Part shown: positions 1 to 10,629 of the stretch, piece by piece
How the letters are laid out: each line of letters begins with the position of its first letter
How positions within the stretch are numbered: position 1 is the stretch's first letter
Assembly (NCBI GenBank): GCA_902702965.1
Contig: CACRXP010000187.1
Coordinates: 744,617 to 808,616, forward strand
Reading direction: 5' to 3'
From: Spirometra erinaceieuropaei
Taxonomy: Eukaryota > Platyhelminthes > Cestoda > Diphyllobothriidea > Diphyllobothriidae
Length of the DNA stretch: 64,000 bases
Notes under the pieces: generated by a model
Told to the model about the DNA's origin: nothing
Databases searched by the model: none
Seen by the model: only the letters and a program-made list of their open reading frames with translations
Position numbers and translations under genes: made by a program

Positions 1-89
1 GATTTGAACAAGGCAAAGACGACGAAACATGCAGAATCTAATGACGTCATAAAGTGTCGCGACCTCCTATTTGGCGGCACACGGTCATT

Positions 90-780
90 GCATATTTATA
101 AGATTAGGTAAACTGCCCAATCAGTGTTTGACCATTGTCCAAAAAATCGAACCAATCAGGCGCAACCTTGCCGTCTACACTACCAAAGACACTTTCTCCA
201 TCGTAGAGGAGCTGCAGAAGCAGCATTTGATGAACAAGCACATGATCTCGCTTGACGTGCAGAGCCTGTTTACAAACGTGCCACTGGATGAAACAATTGG
301 CATAATTTGTGAGCATGAGGGTGAGACACGTTTACCATCAGTTCAACTGCGGAAACTACTACAAATATGCAATTCTTGTTAAACGGAAAGTTGTATCAAC
401 GAATCAACTGTAAAGCCATGGGTAAGTCCATTGGGGCCAGTCCTATCAGACATTTTGATATCGAACTTCGAGCGAAAATCAACCCGAACCATTCAACGAA
501 CCTCATTCTATAGGCGATATGTGGATGACAATTTCGCCATAGCCAAAAAGTCTACGGGCCGGAGAAATATTACTTAAGGTTGTGAACAAAGTAGATGCAA
601 AGATCGAATTTACGATCAAGCATGAGAACAACGAAACACTGCCTTTTCTAGATAGTCTTGTACGTGGGCTGGCAGATGGCTCCATTCAGAGATTCATCTA
701 TCGAAAACTCACCTGGAAAGGACAGTATATGCACTCTCTCAGTTTCGATCCATTTCAGAGAAAAGGAACTTGATTTTGCG
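90..780 (+). pseudogene. Penelope-like element reverse transcriptase remnant
   Basis: Fragments in shifting frames read as a PLE reverse transcriptase. From about 140 come EPIRRNLAVYTTKDTF and MISLDVQSLFTNVPLDET (fingers and palm motifs). Then comes YRRYVDDNFAIA, with the catalytic YVDD at 518-529, and the downstream block IEFTIKHENNETLPFLDSLV ending in KLTWKGQYMHS near 740. A stop after 379 and at least one more frameshift near 570 break the frame, so this is a dead copy. No GIY-YIG domain follows; after about 780 the sequence is no longer recognisable. The same motif set occurs in the PLE at 44344-45900, which supports the family call. The left end may extend outside the window. Confidence 0.85.
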
Positions 781-1110
781 CCTGTTAAACAGAGCAATTC
801 CAGACTGCCAGTGTGAGTGGACTCACCCTACCAGTCTGACGAGTGGGACGGCTTTGAGGAGGGGGAAGAGAGGAAGTGTGTTGTTTCGGATTTGCTTGTT
901 TCGACCGTGAGTTTTGAGTCTGAGGCCACGGTCAGTGTGCAGATACCGTGAACCCAGAATTTTTTTAGGGCACATCTTATAGCCCCCTCTTGTGGGCGAA
1001 GCCTATGCCCTCCCTAAATAGGGCTGCCTTGTCGCACCAGACGGGTACCGCTCTCCACCATGGGTCATGGGGTTAGGAGAGAAGATGACCATTGACCTAA
1101 GCTACCTATG
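781..1110. other. Unassigned stretch after PLE remnant
   Basis: I see no gene here. It contains G-rich runs near 855-875 and a short segment with many small direct repeats. It leads into the purine-rich repeat at 1140. Confidence 0.4.
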
Positions 1111-1119
1111 TGATTGCAT

Positions 1120-2040
1120 TTCACCCTCCCCGTGGAACTTTTGACGGTGAAGGAGGACAGTAGAGAAGGAGGGGGGAGGAAGGGAAGGGGAAGAATGCTG
1201 GAAAAGGAAGGAGGAGAATGGGGAGGAAGGAGGTGGGAGACGGGAGTAGAATGGAGGGGGGGGGGGGAGAGAAGGAGGAGAGAAGAGGAGGAAGAGGGGA
1301 GGTTGAGGAGGATGGAGGGGAGCAGAATTCACGTGTGTGAAGATGGACGCACGCATACCCTTCTCTGGTTTGGCCCGCAATCGAGGCGGTCACCGAAGTG
1401 TGGCCGTTAGGCAGAGCCTAGCTTCGGTGATCTATAGATATGAGTTGGTTACTTATTAATGGACGCTAGGTGTGGTCACACCTGCAAGCCATGGAGCTAC
1501 CTACTGCGACCTTAACGTGAACCCACCGCTGAACACCCCTAAATCCCCTGCTAAATGTCAGCCAGAACTCCCAATATACCGGCTTATACAACATCCTTTA
1601 ACTGTAAACATGCTACTATAGGGGTTTCAGTAACTATTTTTGTTTGCATTAACTTTAAAACGGTTGGAATAATGACTGTAAATGCAATCAATATGTTGTT
1701 TGTTGTTATTTATCAAATACACCGGTCGAAGGAGGGGAAGGAGGCGGAAGGGGAGAGAGGGAAGATTGGAGAAGGGGAGGGGGGAGGATGGAAGAGAAAG
1801 GGACGAAGGGTGGAGGAGAGCGAGAGTAGAAAGGGGGGAAATGGATGCGGAGAAGACGGGGGGAGAAGGGCGAGGAGGATAGAGGGGAGCAGACTTGGAG
1901 ATGCACACACGGATACACTCCCCCGGTTTAGCCCGACGGTCGAGACGGTAACCGGGGTTGTGATAACTAGACAGAACCAGTTAATGCATGCTACGCGTCG
2001 TCATACCTGCTATCAACTGAGCGACCTGCTATGACCTGCA
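1120..2040. repeat. Two diverged copies of a purine-rich repeat unit
   Basis: About 1140-1330 and about 1725-1895 are almost pure A/G on the + strand (GGAGGA, GGGGAG type). Each is followed by a related tail: GGAGCAGAATTC then TGGTTTGGCCCGC at about 1318-1380, and GGAGCAGACTTGG then CGGTTTAGCCCGACG at about 1885-1935. After that both carry a similar segment ending in ACCTGC/GACCTGC and a CCCACCGCTGA/CCCACGACTGA motif. They are two copies of one repeat about 570-590 bp apart. Long open frames through the purine tracts are low-complexity artefacts. Confidence 0.6.
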
Positions 2041-2359
2041 CTTTGACCCACGACTGATACCCTTACAATCTACATCAACAAGTATTACATGCTTGTTGCG
2101 TGCAATTATTCAGCTAATCTTTCTAATTTCTTTATGTCTTTTTACTACGGTATTGTAATCAGTAGGCAGTTCAAAGGTGTACGCCTACGTTTCACCTAAT
2201 AAAAGTGAACTGAATAGTTGACACATGCAGCTGAAACCGATTACTGCTGATAACTTCCCGTTTTGAGAAAATACGCGCAAATATAAAGTCGCTCAAAGAA
2301 GTCAAACCCAATTAAAGTTGATTGAACAGTCCTCTTATTTCTACCTTTCACAATTGCAG
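2040..2359 (+). other. Intron 3' end upstream of GT31 exon 2 (gene A)
   Basis: This non-coding DNA ends in a pyrimidine-rich acceptor (CTACCTTTCACAATTGCAG) with AG at 2358-2359. The open frame continues upstream of it without an ATG. The homologous acceptor position is used by the two other GT31 exons in the window, so the coding start lies in an upstream exon. I found no matching first exon between 1 and 2359, so it is off the left edge or lost. Confidence 0.65.
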
Positions 2360-3418
2360 GCACCAATCAACAAATACACAATTCGTTTCCTAAATGTCGC
2401 TTCCGCAATATGTCCAGAAGTTGACCACACTAAAAGACACACTCCGAAACAGGACTTCATCGTGATAGTCAAGTCCGGTGTCTACAATTTTCAGAGCCGA
2501 CGTCAAATTCGGGTCCTGTTCAAAGACATGGCACAAGAGGGCCGTGTTCTGGGCAAACACCTGGCCCTGGTATTCTCCGTCGGGTTGCCAAGACGGGCAA
2601 AGAACAACTTTTTCGAACGTGATGGCTTCAACATCACTCTACCTGGTAGGGCGGGGCAATCCCTCCTCAACGTGGGACCTCGCTACGCGGACATCATGCT
2701 TGCGTTGAGGAAGGAGACGGAAATACACGACGATCTCTTGGTTGGAGATTATGAAGATACCTATTACAATCTCACCCTCAAGATGCATTACACCTTCGTT
2801 TGGGCAGCTCGTTTCTGTCGGCCGACGGTCAATCACCGTGCTTCACCCCTGTTCATCTTTCTGGACGACGACTTCTCCTTCAACGTGGCCAATCTAGTCA
2901 ACCTCCTGCGGAGTCTTGAGTCAACGGAACCACCCAAACGCCTCTTAATAGGCAATAACAGGATGCATAATCCCACGATACGGCCTAGTGCCGGCGGTGA
3001 GTACAAGAAGTGGGCCCTATCGAAGCGGGAAATGCCCAGTCCGGAACTGCCTCCCCACTGCAACGGAGCCTTCTACATCCTCGACTACACATCCCTGGAG
3101 GAAATTGCAATAGCGATGCACTTCATCACTGTCCTGCCACTAGATGACGTCTGGCTGGGTCTGGTGATGACTCGGCTAGGTCTGCAGTTCGAAAAACCAT
3201 ACCAAAACGCCTACAATCCACTGCCGTCTGCGAACGCTGATAGCGCAGTATTCGCACCCCTTGAAGTCTTCTTGAAACGCAGACACGATAAGCAACTGCT
3301 TGAGCGTTATCCAATGCGAAGACCAGACAGAACTCAGCCGAAGATCGCTTTAGCACGGGAAAGCAGCAGCACACCGTGGTCAACGGCCCCATCTCCCCTG
3401 AACTCGACGTATGCCTAA
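2360..3418 (+). CDS. Beta-1,3-galactosyltransferase-like (GT31) catalytic exon, gene A
   Basis: This large last exon encodes 352 residues and a stop. GT31 enzymes (Pfam Galactosyl_T) transfer Gal, GlcNAc or GalNAc in beta-1,3 linkage in the Golgi lumen. Visible signatures, numbered from the exon start: FIVIVKSG near residues 34-41; DTYYNLTLK from about 133; FLDDD with the metal-binding DDD at 169-171 (2864-2872); and PLDDVWLGL around 260-268, equivalent to the family's E/D-D-V-x-x-G motif. It differs from the other two paralogs by a longer loop before DTYYNLTLK and a basic, Ser/Pro-rich C-terminal extension of about 45 residues. Exon start: in-frame acceptor AG at 2358-2359, phase 0, matching the paralogs. 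The membrane anchor must come from an unseen upstream exon. The reading frame is intact. Donor and acceptor sugars cannot be told from sequence. Confidence 0.88.
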   Translation, partial: APINKYTIRFLNVASAICPEVDHTKRHTPKQDFIVIVKSGVYNFQSRRQIRVLFKDMAQEGRVLGKHLALVFSVGLPRRAKNNFFERDGFNITLPGRAGQSLLNVGPRYADIMLALRKETEIHDDLLVGDYEDTYYNLTLKMHYTFVWAARFCRPTVNHRASPLFIFLDDDFSFNVANLVNLLRSLESTEPPKRLLIGNNRMHNPTIRPSAGGEYKKWALSKREMPSPELPPHCNGAFYILDYTSLEEIAIAMHFITVLPLDDVWLGLVMTRLGLQFEKPYQNAYNPLPSANADSAVFAPLEVFLKRRHDKQLLERYPMRRPDRTQPKIALARESSSTPWSTAPSPLNSTYA

Positions 3419-4100
3419 AACGCATTATTATTTTTGTATGTTTTACTGCATATAATCAACATTTTGCAGTGACTACGCCCGCATTGCCTTTACAACCCAG
3501 TTACGATTTCTTCATACTTCCAAGCTCCGCGGAAAAGCAAACCTCCTTCTGTAAACTGTCTGTGACAATAGGAAAAAACCTACACAATTTGACGATAATA
3601 ATAACTGAACGTAGGTCCTACTAGTAGTATAATACTGAAGACGGAAACAGAATGGCCTTATTCTAGAGCAGGGCTGGTGTTGACTGCGTTTAGTCCGTGA
3701 GACAGTTGTTCGCAACGGCTTTACAGGCCCGTGATCTAAGCTTACATGGTTCCCAAACGGTGTGTCTTGCATTCGCTGAGGAGAAATGTTTAAATGGCTT
3801 ATGTTGCTGGTTACAAGGGTGTGGTGCATTAAAGTGACGCATGGGCAACTGCGACTCCGTGGACGCATGTGCGTCCGAGTTGAAGTCGGTCGAGTGGCCA
3901 CCGGTCAGCGCGCCTGCGAAGGTGATGGTCTTGACGCAAAGGGGCCCTGAACAAGGACGCCGGACATGGCTGTCGGCAACATTGCAAAACGGTACGCACA
4001 CATGGCTAGCCATGGACACACATTGTCACGATACCGGTGAGCCTTTCTTCTTTCGCAAATTATCGCTCCAGATCTTCCAACTTTGTTTATTTGAGTTCAA
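3419..4100. other. 3' flank of gene A, no recognised gene
   Basis: This follows the GT31 stop codon. I see no canonical AATAAA close to the stop. Frames of over 100 codons occur on both strands around 3510-4019 but overlap each other, resemble nothing I know, and one runs into the MITE at 4.1 kb. I do not call them genes. Confidence 0.4.
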
Positions 4101-4103
4101 TAC

Positions 4104-5079
4104 CAGTAAACGGCGTGAACCCAGCCCAGTCGCGGTCAAGGCGAGGAAGGATTATTTAAGTGCGGTTTTAATACTGGTTATCTTGCGGCATAGTCTTATA
4201 AAATTTCAGACTTGGCAGGATGTCAGCTTTCGAATACACTGCATTTCAATCTCCTGTAGAAACCGCACTCGGTAAAAATGACGACTTATGTAGCATGCAT
4301 TTTTCCCATTGGTTTTCGATGGTCTTGAAAATTCAAATATATCTAATAGAAACCATAAACAAAAATAGGCTTTCTTTCAGTCAATTAATACAGAATCACG
4401 TCTTTTTTATATTTTATATTAGAAAAAGGAGTATAATTAAGTTTTAAAAAGTTTTCTAATTGCCAAATAATTTGGAGCTTGATCATTCGTTGCACTAGCT
4501 CTTGGTAATTTCAGTTTACAAGGTGCATGCATTCCGTGTAAAGAAAATCACATATTTTTCTATGTCATTAAAAAGACATCATACAGAGACCATAGGATTT
4601 TTCAATGAATGCGGACTATGTTGTACATTTCATGAGGAGCTGTGGTAAACGGCGAGGTATGATGCTATGTGAATGGACATTGCGGGGTCTTAAGAAATCT
4701 CATCATAAGAAACTTTTTTAAAACCTAATTATACTACTTCTTTGAGTATAAGATATAAAGAAGAAGTGATTCTCAATTAATTGACTGAAAAAGGACATGT
4801 TTTTATTCGTGGTTTCTATAAGATATATTTGAATTATCAAGACCATCGAAAATCAATGGAAAAAGTTCATGCTACTTAAGTAATCATTTTTTTCCGAGTA
4901 CCGTTTATACAGGAGATAAAATAGCAATGTATTCAAAAGCTGACATCCTGCCAAGTCCGAGATGTTATAAGATTATGTCGCAAGACAATCGGTATTACAA
5001 CCGCGACCAAGTAATCCTTCCTATTCGAAAACGCATTTCAGAATTTCAGCCAACATTTCATGAGATCGGTTACTCACTG
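4104..5079. mobile_element. Long-inverted-repeat MITE (CAGTAG family), diverged copy
   Basis: The arms are inverted relative to one another. The left arm includes GGAAGGATTATTTAAG, ATGTCAGCTTTCGAATACA and TTCAAATATATCTAATAGAAACC. The right arm includes the reverse complements around 4800-4860 and 4930-5060 and ends CATTTCATGAGATCGG...CACTG, close to the family end. The centre (about 4460-4690) is unique sequence. The left terminus is eroded, so 4104 (CAGTAAACGGCG) is approximate. Size matches the roughly 980-bp family members at 15465 and 54587. No transposase is encoded. Confidence 0.65.
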
Positions 5080-6560
5080 TTACTCAGACACTCGCCGGAT
5101 TAGGAAGGGGAAGAGAGCGCAAGCAGAGCTCGAAGCACGCACAGGGAAGCTCATGTAAATCGATGCTTGGTGTAAGGGACGGTAACAGGTACACACACTC
5201 CTCGCGACACGACCGGTCGTTGGATGAAGAGGATAAGGTGGGTGCAATCACAACTGTAAGGCCACAACTGCGACCACTACCGGCGAAGGTCCCCGCTGTC
5301 CGAACAACGACTGGACTCGCCCGGCCAGAGATAATAAAGAGAGCGCAGGCGGGGATCGAAGCGAGAGGATGGTATATGAGCCCTCCCCCCCCCCAGGCCA
5401 AGTCACCCGCTGTATTAATTAAGCAAGGAAGCCGCCAACAAGTGATGCATGTAAAGTCAGCGTAATCACACCAACTAAAATTGTTTTAGTCAGTTAACAG
5501 CATGGTGTCGGTCAGGTGGGTAAGCAGGACCAACCCTCGCCGCGGGGGGCCTACCCCACCCTGCTCATCCCTCCCTTACTGTTTGCCTATGGAAACCGTC
5601 CAATTGTTCTCCTACTTTCGTGCTCTCCGATGATTGGCTCCTGTGCAAAAGCGCAATACCCGTGCTAATAACAACACTGTTCTAGCGGTTGCGAGTTTAC
5701 CTCCTTTGCAGTGCTGTCCTTTATTTACTTTGTAGTAAACTGCGTGTTCTGAGGAGGTGTCTTCTAGATTTTTGAAGTTGTAGCGGCTAAGCGGTGATGC
5801 TGTACGCTCAGTATGCCACAACGTCAGGCCATATCCCATGTTGTTAGAAGCAGGACGCCATTTGGAGAGAGGATTTTATTTATTCTGTACAGAATATTGA
5901 AGGAAAGTTGGCAACCGGACGAGGTGGTGCGTCCGGCACCTCGGAGACGGCGTCCGCGAAAGCGACGAGCCATGTGTCGCCGAAGGTCGCCGCTGCAAAA
6001 GTGTCGTGACAGATTGTTTACGCTAGTGTTCTGGGCTGTTTCCGCCTGTCTTACCAATCAGCGATAGTAGGTGTGTTGATTGGTCCCAAGCCCACGCGAG
6101 GGTAGTGAGAAGCCTCGCATGGTGCAGGCAGAGTATCGACCAGATGCGTGGTGCAGACAGTGAATTGCAACGAGACAAATCGAAGCTGGGCAGACGTGCG
6201 TGCCACAGCAGACTGTCGCTAGGACGTGGGCGCAGGCGCTAGCGAGAGGCGCGACGTAGCCACTGTGGCGGTTCACTACAAAGTCATTCAATTCCCGATT
6301 TTTTTTGAAACTGGCCTGTCGTCGCACTTGCGTTTAAGGTCTTCGGTAAGGGCAAGGAATAAACTTAATAGTCTAAAAGACTGGCCACTGCATTTTCTTA
6401 AGTAGGTGGTGTTACCGTGTACCACAGGTTTGGTCTACATATTTCACCGGCTGATAGAATTGGCTACTGCGTACCAGTTCCATCGGGAATAGTAACTCAG
6501 TTGTCACGCTGGGTACACCTCCGACATGTGGGACGGGAGGGTTTCCAATGCTTGTTTTAG
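5080..6560. other. G+C-richer stretch without recognised genes
   Basis: The region is richer in CpG and C/G runs than its surroundings, for example 5380-5400 and 5540-5575. Short overlapping frames exist on both strands, but none shows a known domain or a convincing start. I cannot tell whether it is regulatory or repeat-derived. Confidence 0.3.
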
Positions 6561-6570
6561 GTCGAATGTG

Positions 6571-6873
6571 TTAAATACGAACCATTAAACGATAGTGTAT
6601 CTCGTCCGTGTGAGCCAAGACAGCTGGGCCTGATAAAGGGCCTCCTTCATGTAATCTTCTTTTCATACGGCTCCAATACGATTCAATTGCGTTGGTGTTT
6701 CGACCTGTAGTTGCGTTCACAAAGTACCTACTGTGGTTTAGAGTGTAATGTTCATATATCGCAGACGGCAGGCCTGAGTAGGCTCTCCATTCATCCGTCA
6801 GAATAACACTGCCCTTTGTCCCCCTATAAGTTAGTATATTTGGAGTACACGGCAGAAGCCCTGAAAACTCCAT
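6571..6873 (-). pseudogene. Merlin-type (IS1595/ISXO2-like) transposase fragment
   Basis: The minus strand encodes the C-terminal part of a DDE transposase of the Merlin superfamily. It has ILTDEWRAYSGL with the second catalytic Asp in TDEW, then EHYTLNHSRYFVNATTG, then NAIESYWSRMKRRL, which corresponds to the family's T-x-x-IE-x-x-W-x-x-x-K block holding the third catalytic residue. Similarity begins at about 6840; upstream sequence up to 7070 gives no further match, so the first Asp and N-terminus are missing or scrambled. About 100 codons remain of a protein usually around 250-300. I did not find terminal inverted repeats, so element limits are unknown. Confidence 0.8.
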
Positions 6874-7125
6874 CTAGTCGATACACATGTAAGGGAAAAT
6901 AGTTAAATTGCAAAAATTTTGCCTGCAGTTTTAGCAGGCAGAATGCATAAATATAATAATGGAACAAAAGTGCGAAAAGGGTATGTCATTTGTGAAATAA
7001 TTGCGAAAAACTCTGTTCACCGCATTCGGATGGTAAAAATTTCCCTATGGGTCAAGTTTAACGCACAAAAGGACCTATTGAAATCTTGTTAGTAGTATAT
7101 TTTTAGTCATTTCAGGAATCCTCTA
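6874..7125. other. Unassigned stretch between Merlin and LINE remnants
   Basis: This AT-rich DNA shows no gene. It may include the eroded 5' half of the Merlin element. Confidence 0.3.
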
Positions 7126-7475
7126 GATCAGGCTTCGGCAGTTCGGGCTGCCTTTCAGCTGGTGACTACCCACTTGTCTCATGTACACACTCATGGCAGG
7201 GGAAATAACAACATATGCCGGCAAAGAATTCCATTGGCTAATGACCCTCTGTGAGAAAAAAAGGATGAATGTTGGTTTACCTGGCGTAGTTCCTTTTTAA
7301 GCTGGTACTCGTGTCGCCTGAGACTAGACTTGGGTGCCATTTCAAAAAAACGTTTCATTGTTAAAATCCAGGTTAAGTCGTCTAAGCAAGTGAAACGTTC
7401 CTATGAGGTCACCTCTGTCCTGCCTGTAGTGGAGGGGATGGAGGTTCAAGGCCGTCTGGGAAGACTGATTGGGTT
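7126..7475 (-). pseudogene. LINE reverse-transcriptase C-terminal remnant (CR1/jockey type)
   Basis: Reading the minus strand from about 7470 gives ALNLHPLHYRQDRGDLIGTF, the Y-R-x-x-R-G-D-L-I block typical of the C-terminal region of CR1-like LINE proteins. It is followed in shifting frames by FFSQRVISQWNSLPAYVV and a short end near 7130. The same blocks are seen in the better preserved copy at 10851-11324 ([32 protein letters not shown]). Several stops and frameshifts make this a dead fragment. Confidence 0.75.
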
Positions 7476-8170
7476 GGACAACCTTTACTGTTGGGGATGT
7501 TGCTAGACAAGGCTCTGCAGGCTAGTGACAAGCTTTGCGCAGTCCCAGCAGAGACTCGACAGGGAGCGTGAGGCGGACAGAAGGGCAGCGTAACAAAGTG
7601 GCGGGGAGCAGGGAAGCACAGACCGCTACAATCACGTCAAATGGTACCATAATGTAGTTAAGGGGGACAGTTCTTCCCCGGATGTGGTGAAGAATTAAGT
7701 GGATGCATTGATAGATTCCCTTGCAGTTCTCAAAGAAAGCTTAGCCTTCCGACTATCCCTTTGGCTAGGTGCCCTTGAGGGCAGCCACAGACCGAAGGGA
7801 AACTTTAGGATTTTGGATTCTGGACCTGGTCAATGTTGTCTCAGTGGGTTTTGCTTAACGCCCTCCGACGGGCGATATCACATTTTTGTGCATAAGTTGA
7901 TTTAAGAGTGCGATTAACTGACCGATCATCGATTTAGAAAAGCGTAGGTTTGTAGGACAGTGTTCGTCGAGAAGGTCTTGTGCCTAAACCTTTTAATCGA
8001 GACGGTTTGTCACAACGGTTGCTTTTCCTTTGTCAGACGGCAGCATCATAACATCTTTGTCCAATTTTAGTTTCTTCATAGCTTTTATTTGTGCGCCTTC
8101 TCGCCGCCGGAGGGAGGGGTGCTACTTGTGACCAGTCAATATGACACTCATTCCTTTGGTCCGACCGACA
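7476..8170. other. No recognised gene
   Basis: This may include the eroded upstream part of the LINE at 7126-7475 for the first few tens of bases. The rest, including a 68-codon frame at 7699-7905, shows no known domain. Confidence 0.3.
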
Positions 8171-8174
8171 GAAC

Positions 8175-8530
<356 letters not shown>

Positions 8531-8534
8531 CTGT

Positions 8535-9113
8535 CACTTATATATATATATTAACATGAGTGAAGATTCGAGGTCCTGATAAATTATCCTGTTCATCATA
8601 CCCAAAAGAAAACGACGAAGAAAAAGGGACGATTGCCTGAACCACACTGTATTGGTAATGACGTTTCGGAAACCTTCTTGTTTCCATCAACAGAGTGGTG
8701 GGTTGTCTGTTGCTGCTGGCTCGGAGTTGTTCTGTCTCGCCGCCTGTGTCGTGCTATAGGCGTGTCTGACGCCTGACATTCGGCGTGGTGTTTTTTTCCG
8801 GTTGCTGAACAATATTCTTTGCGATAGACTGTCGGGATACCCGTTATTGCCAAGCAGTTCATGGATCTTTCGATGCTCGTCCTGTCGTTTAGTCCTGGCT
8901 TTACCGCCACACAACCTCAATCCTGAAATCTTCGTTCACCGAGCGCTAATGAGCCTAATGCTCTACGATATGAGTTGCGGTTCCGTTGTCGAGTCTGTTG
9001 AAATCGAGAGTATTAACTTATGTTGGCAGCGCTCTCACCGATCGGGCAAGGGGAACTGCTGGTCTTATCGCATTCAATTTATGGCCCTAGTAAGATGTTC
9101 TAAGACGACTTGA
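8535..9113 (-). mobile_element. Penelope-like element 3' region, degenerate
   Basis: On the minus strand, KARTKRQDEHRKIHELLGNNGYP (about 8895-8827) matches the post-RT linker of PLE proteins, which ends in an NGYP block. Next comes sequence homologous to the terminal repeat seen at 19.1-19.93 kb: GCCTGTGTCGTGCTATAGGC near 8740-8765, a hammerhead-like core at 8660-8693, the AAAAGAAAACGACGAAGAA tract and TATATATATATTAACATGAG at 8540-8560. The GIY-YIG domain is absent, so this is an internally deleted copy. Confidence 0.65.
8660..8693 (-). ncRNA. Hammerhead-like core, decayed (PLE terminal repeat)
   Basis: On the minus strand the core reads CTGTTGA, stem II GGAAAC/GTTTCC, then GAAAC and GTC. 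The first box should be CTGATGA, so A6 is mutated and cleavage would be expected to fail. Stem II and the GAAAC-GTC box are intact. Confidence 0.55.
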
Positions 9114-9509
9114 ACGGGATTATTGTGCTGGTCTGCCACCCCAGACTTTGGATAATTTGGGGTCGCAAAGAGCCACCTACGGTGTGCTTTAAAAATTGGC
9201 ACGACTTCAGGATATTCAAATTAGTTAAACACAGTTTCGAATCAGCTTGACCGGAAAACAGCGCTAGACAAGCGGGGATTAATAAGTAAGATTTCGACTC
9301 GAAAATATTGCTTAAGTAGTTTTGCAATATTAATCGACGTGCAGCATAATCATATGATATTTCAGTTACTTCCGGACGCTAGCTTTCGGATGAACTTTTT
9401 TCGGCCCATTGCGAAAATTTCACTCTATAAAAAGACTAATCATGGAGTATGAATTTTGCTCATTGGTTTTCTCTGCACTTGTAAATCCGAATATGTTTTA
9501 TGGAAAACA
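9114..9509. repeat. Left half of a CAGTAG-family MITE, interrupted by a LINE
   Basis: From about 9285 the sequence follows the MITE left arm: TTTCGACTCGAAAATATTGC, TTAAGTAGTTTTGCAATATTAATCG, CAGCATAATCATATGAT, then GCTAGCTTTCGG and TTTTATGGAAAACATGCA. At about 9510 the match stops where LINE coding sequence begins. The terminal CAGTAG is not visible. Upstream of 9285 I recognise nothing. Confidence 0.5.
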
Positions 9510-10629
9510 TGCACATGCGGTTGCCGTCGATAAGCCAAAAGTGCTCTTCAGTTACATAAACAGTAAGTTAAAGAACAAGGAGACGGTCGCAGTGTTGAAA
9601 GGAGAAAACAATGAGGATATCATCGAAAATGACGCTAAGGCAGAACATCTAAGCCGGTTTTTCGTATCGGTTTTCACTGATGAAACGGACTTTGACGAGG
9701 CTGGATCTCCTGCTGGGGCAACCGACGAAATCATAGAAAATATCGACTTCACGGAAGAAGATGTGAGGAAGGAACTTCTAGCGCTTCAGGAGGGCAAGTC
9801 TCCGGGCCCAGACCAAATCCCGGCAAAAGTTCTGAAGGAGTTGGCTTGCGAACTCGCCAAACCGCTTTGGCACATCTTTAGGTCCTCCTTTGACCGAGGC
9901 ATTTTCCCCTCTGATTGGAAAGTGGCGAACATATACCCCATTCACAAGGGCGGATCCAGAACAAGTACAAACTATTATCGGCCGGTGAGCCTAACGTGCA
10001 TTTGTTGCAAAGTCATGGAGAGAATAGTCAAAAAATCCATAATGAAGTTCCTTGAAGAAAATAATTTCTTTGCTAGTTCTCAGCATGGCTTTCGACGAAA
10101 TCACTCCTGCCTAACTAATATGCTTCATTCAACGGAACAGTGGTCTCGCTCGTTAGACGCAGGAACAAAGGTCGATATCGTTTACATAGATTTCAAGAAA
10201 GCCTTTGATAGTGTTCCACACCACCGGTTGCTTTACAAGGTCCGCGAGTCATGGATAAGGGGAAACCTATTAAACTGGGTAAAGGACTTTCTAACTGGTC
10301 GATCACAGTCTGTGTGTATTGGTAGTGCGAAGTCAACACCAGTGCCAGTTGTGAGTGGAGTTCCGCAGGGCTCCATACTCGGACCAATTCTATTTTTAAT
10401 TTATGTCAACGACTGTATGAATGGACTGGACTGCAATGAAGTAATGTTTGCTGATGACATCAAGTTATGGCGAGCGATCAACGGCGAAAACGAAGAACGG
10501 GCCCTGCAAGAAGGACTGAACCGCCTATGCGAATGGTCTGACAAATGGCTGCTAAAGTTTAACCTAGAGAAGTGCGTCGCGCTGCGACTCAAAACGACTG
10601 GAAGATCTGACGGAGAGGATCACCATTAA
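9510..10629 (+). pseudogene. CR1-like LINE ORF2 reverse transcriptase domain
   Basis: The product would reverse-transcribe LINE RNA at its insertion site. Recognisable RT blocks in order: GKSPGPDQIPAKVLKELA near 9796; WKVANIYPIHKGGSR; NYYRPVSLTCICCKVMERI; ASSQHGFRRNHSCLTNML; VDIVYIDFKKAFDSVPHHRL (first catalytic Asp); SGVPQGSILGPILFLIYVND; and VMFADDIKLW with the catalytic DD at 10453-10458. The frame is open from the left junction to a TAA at 10627-10629. Beyond it the same frame continues with EHKDLGINI and [16 protein letters not shown], so the stop is a disabling mutation, not the natural end. There is no ATG at the real start because the copy is 5'-truncated. Confidence 0.88.

Noticed and set aside
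1102..2034. Several open frames of up to 159 codons
   Set aside because: They are produced by purine-only tracts, overlap on both strands and have no domain.
3841..4275. 144-codon frame on the plus strand
   Set aside because: It runs into a MITE arm and resembles no known protein; opposite-strand frames are equally long.
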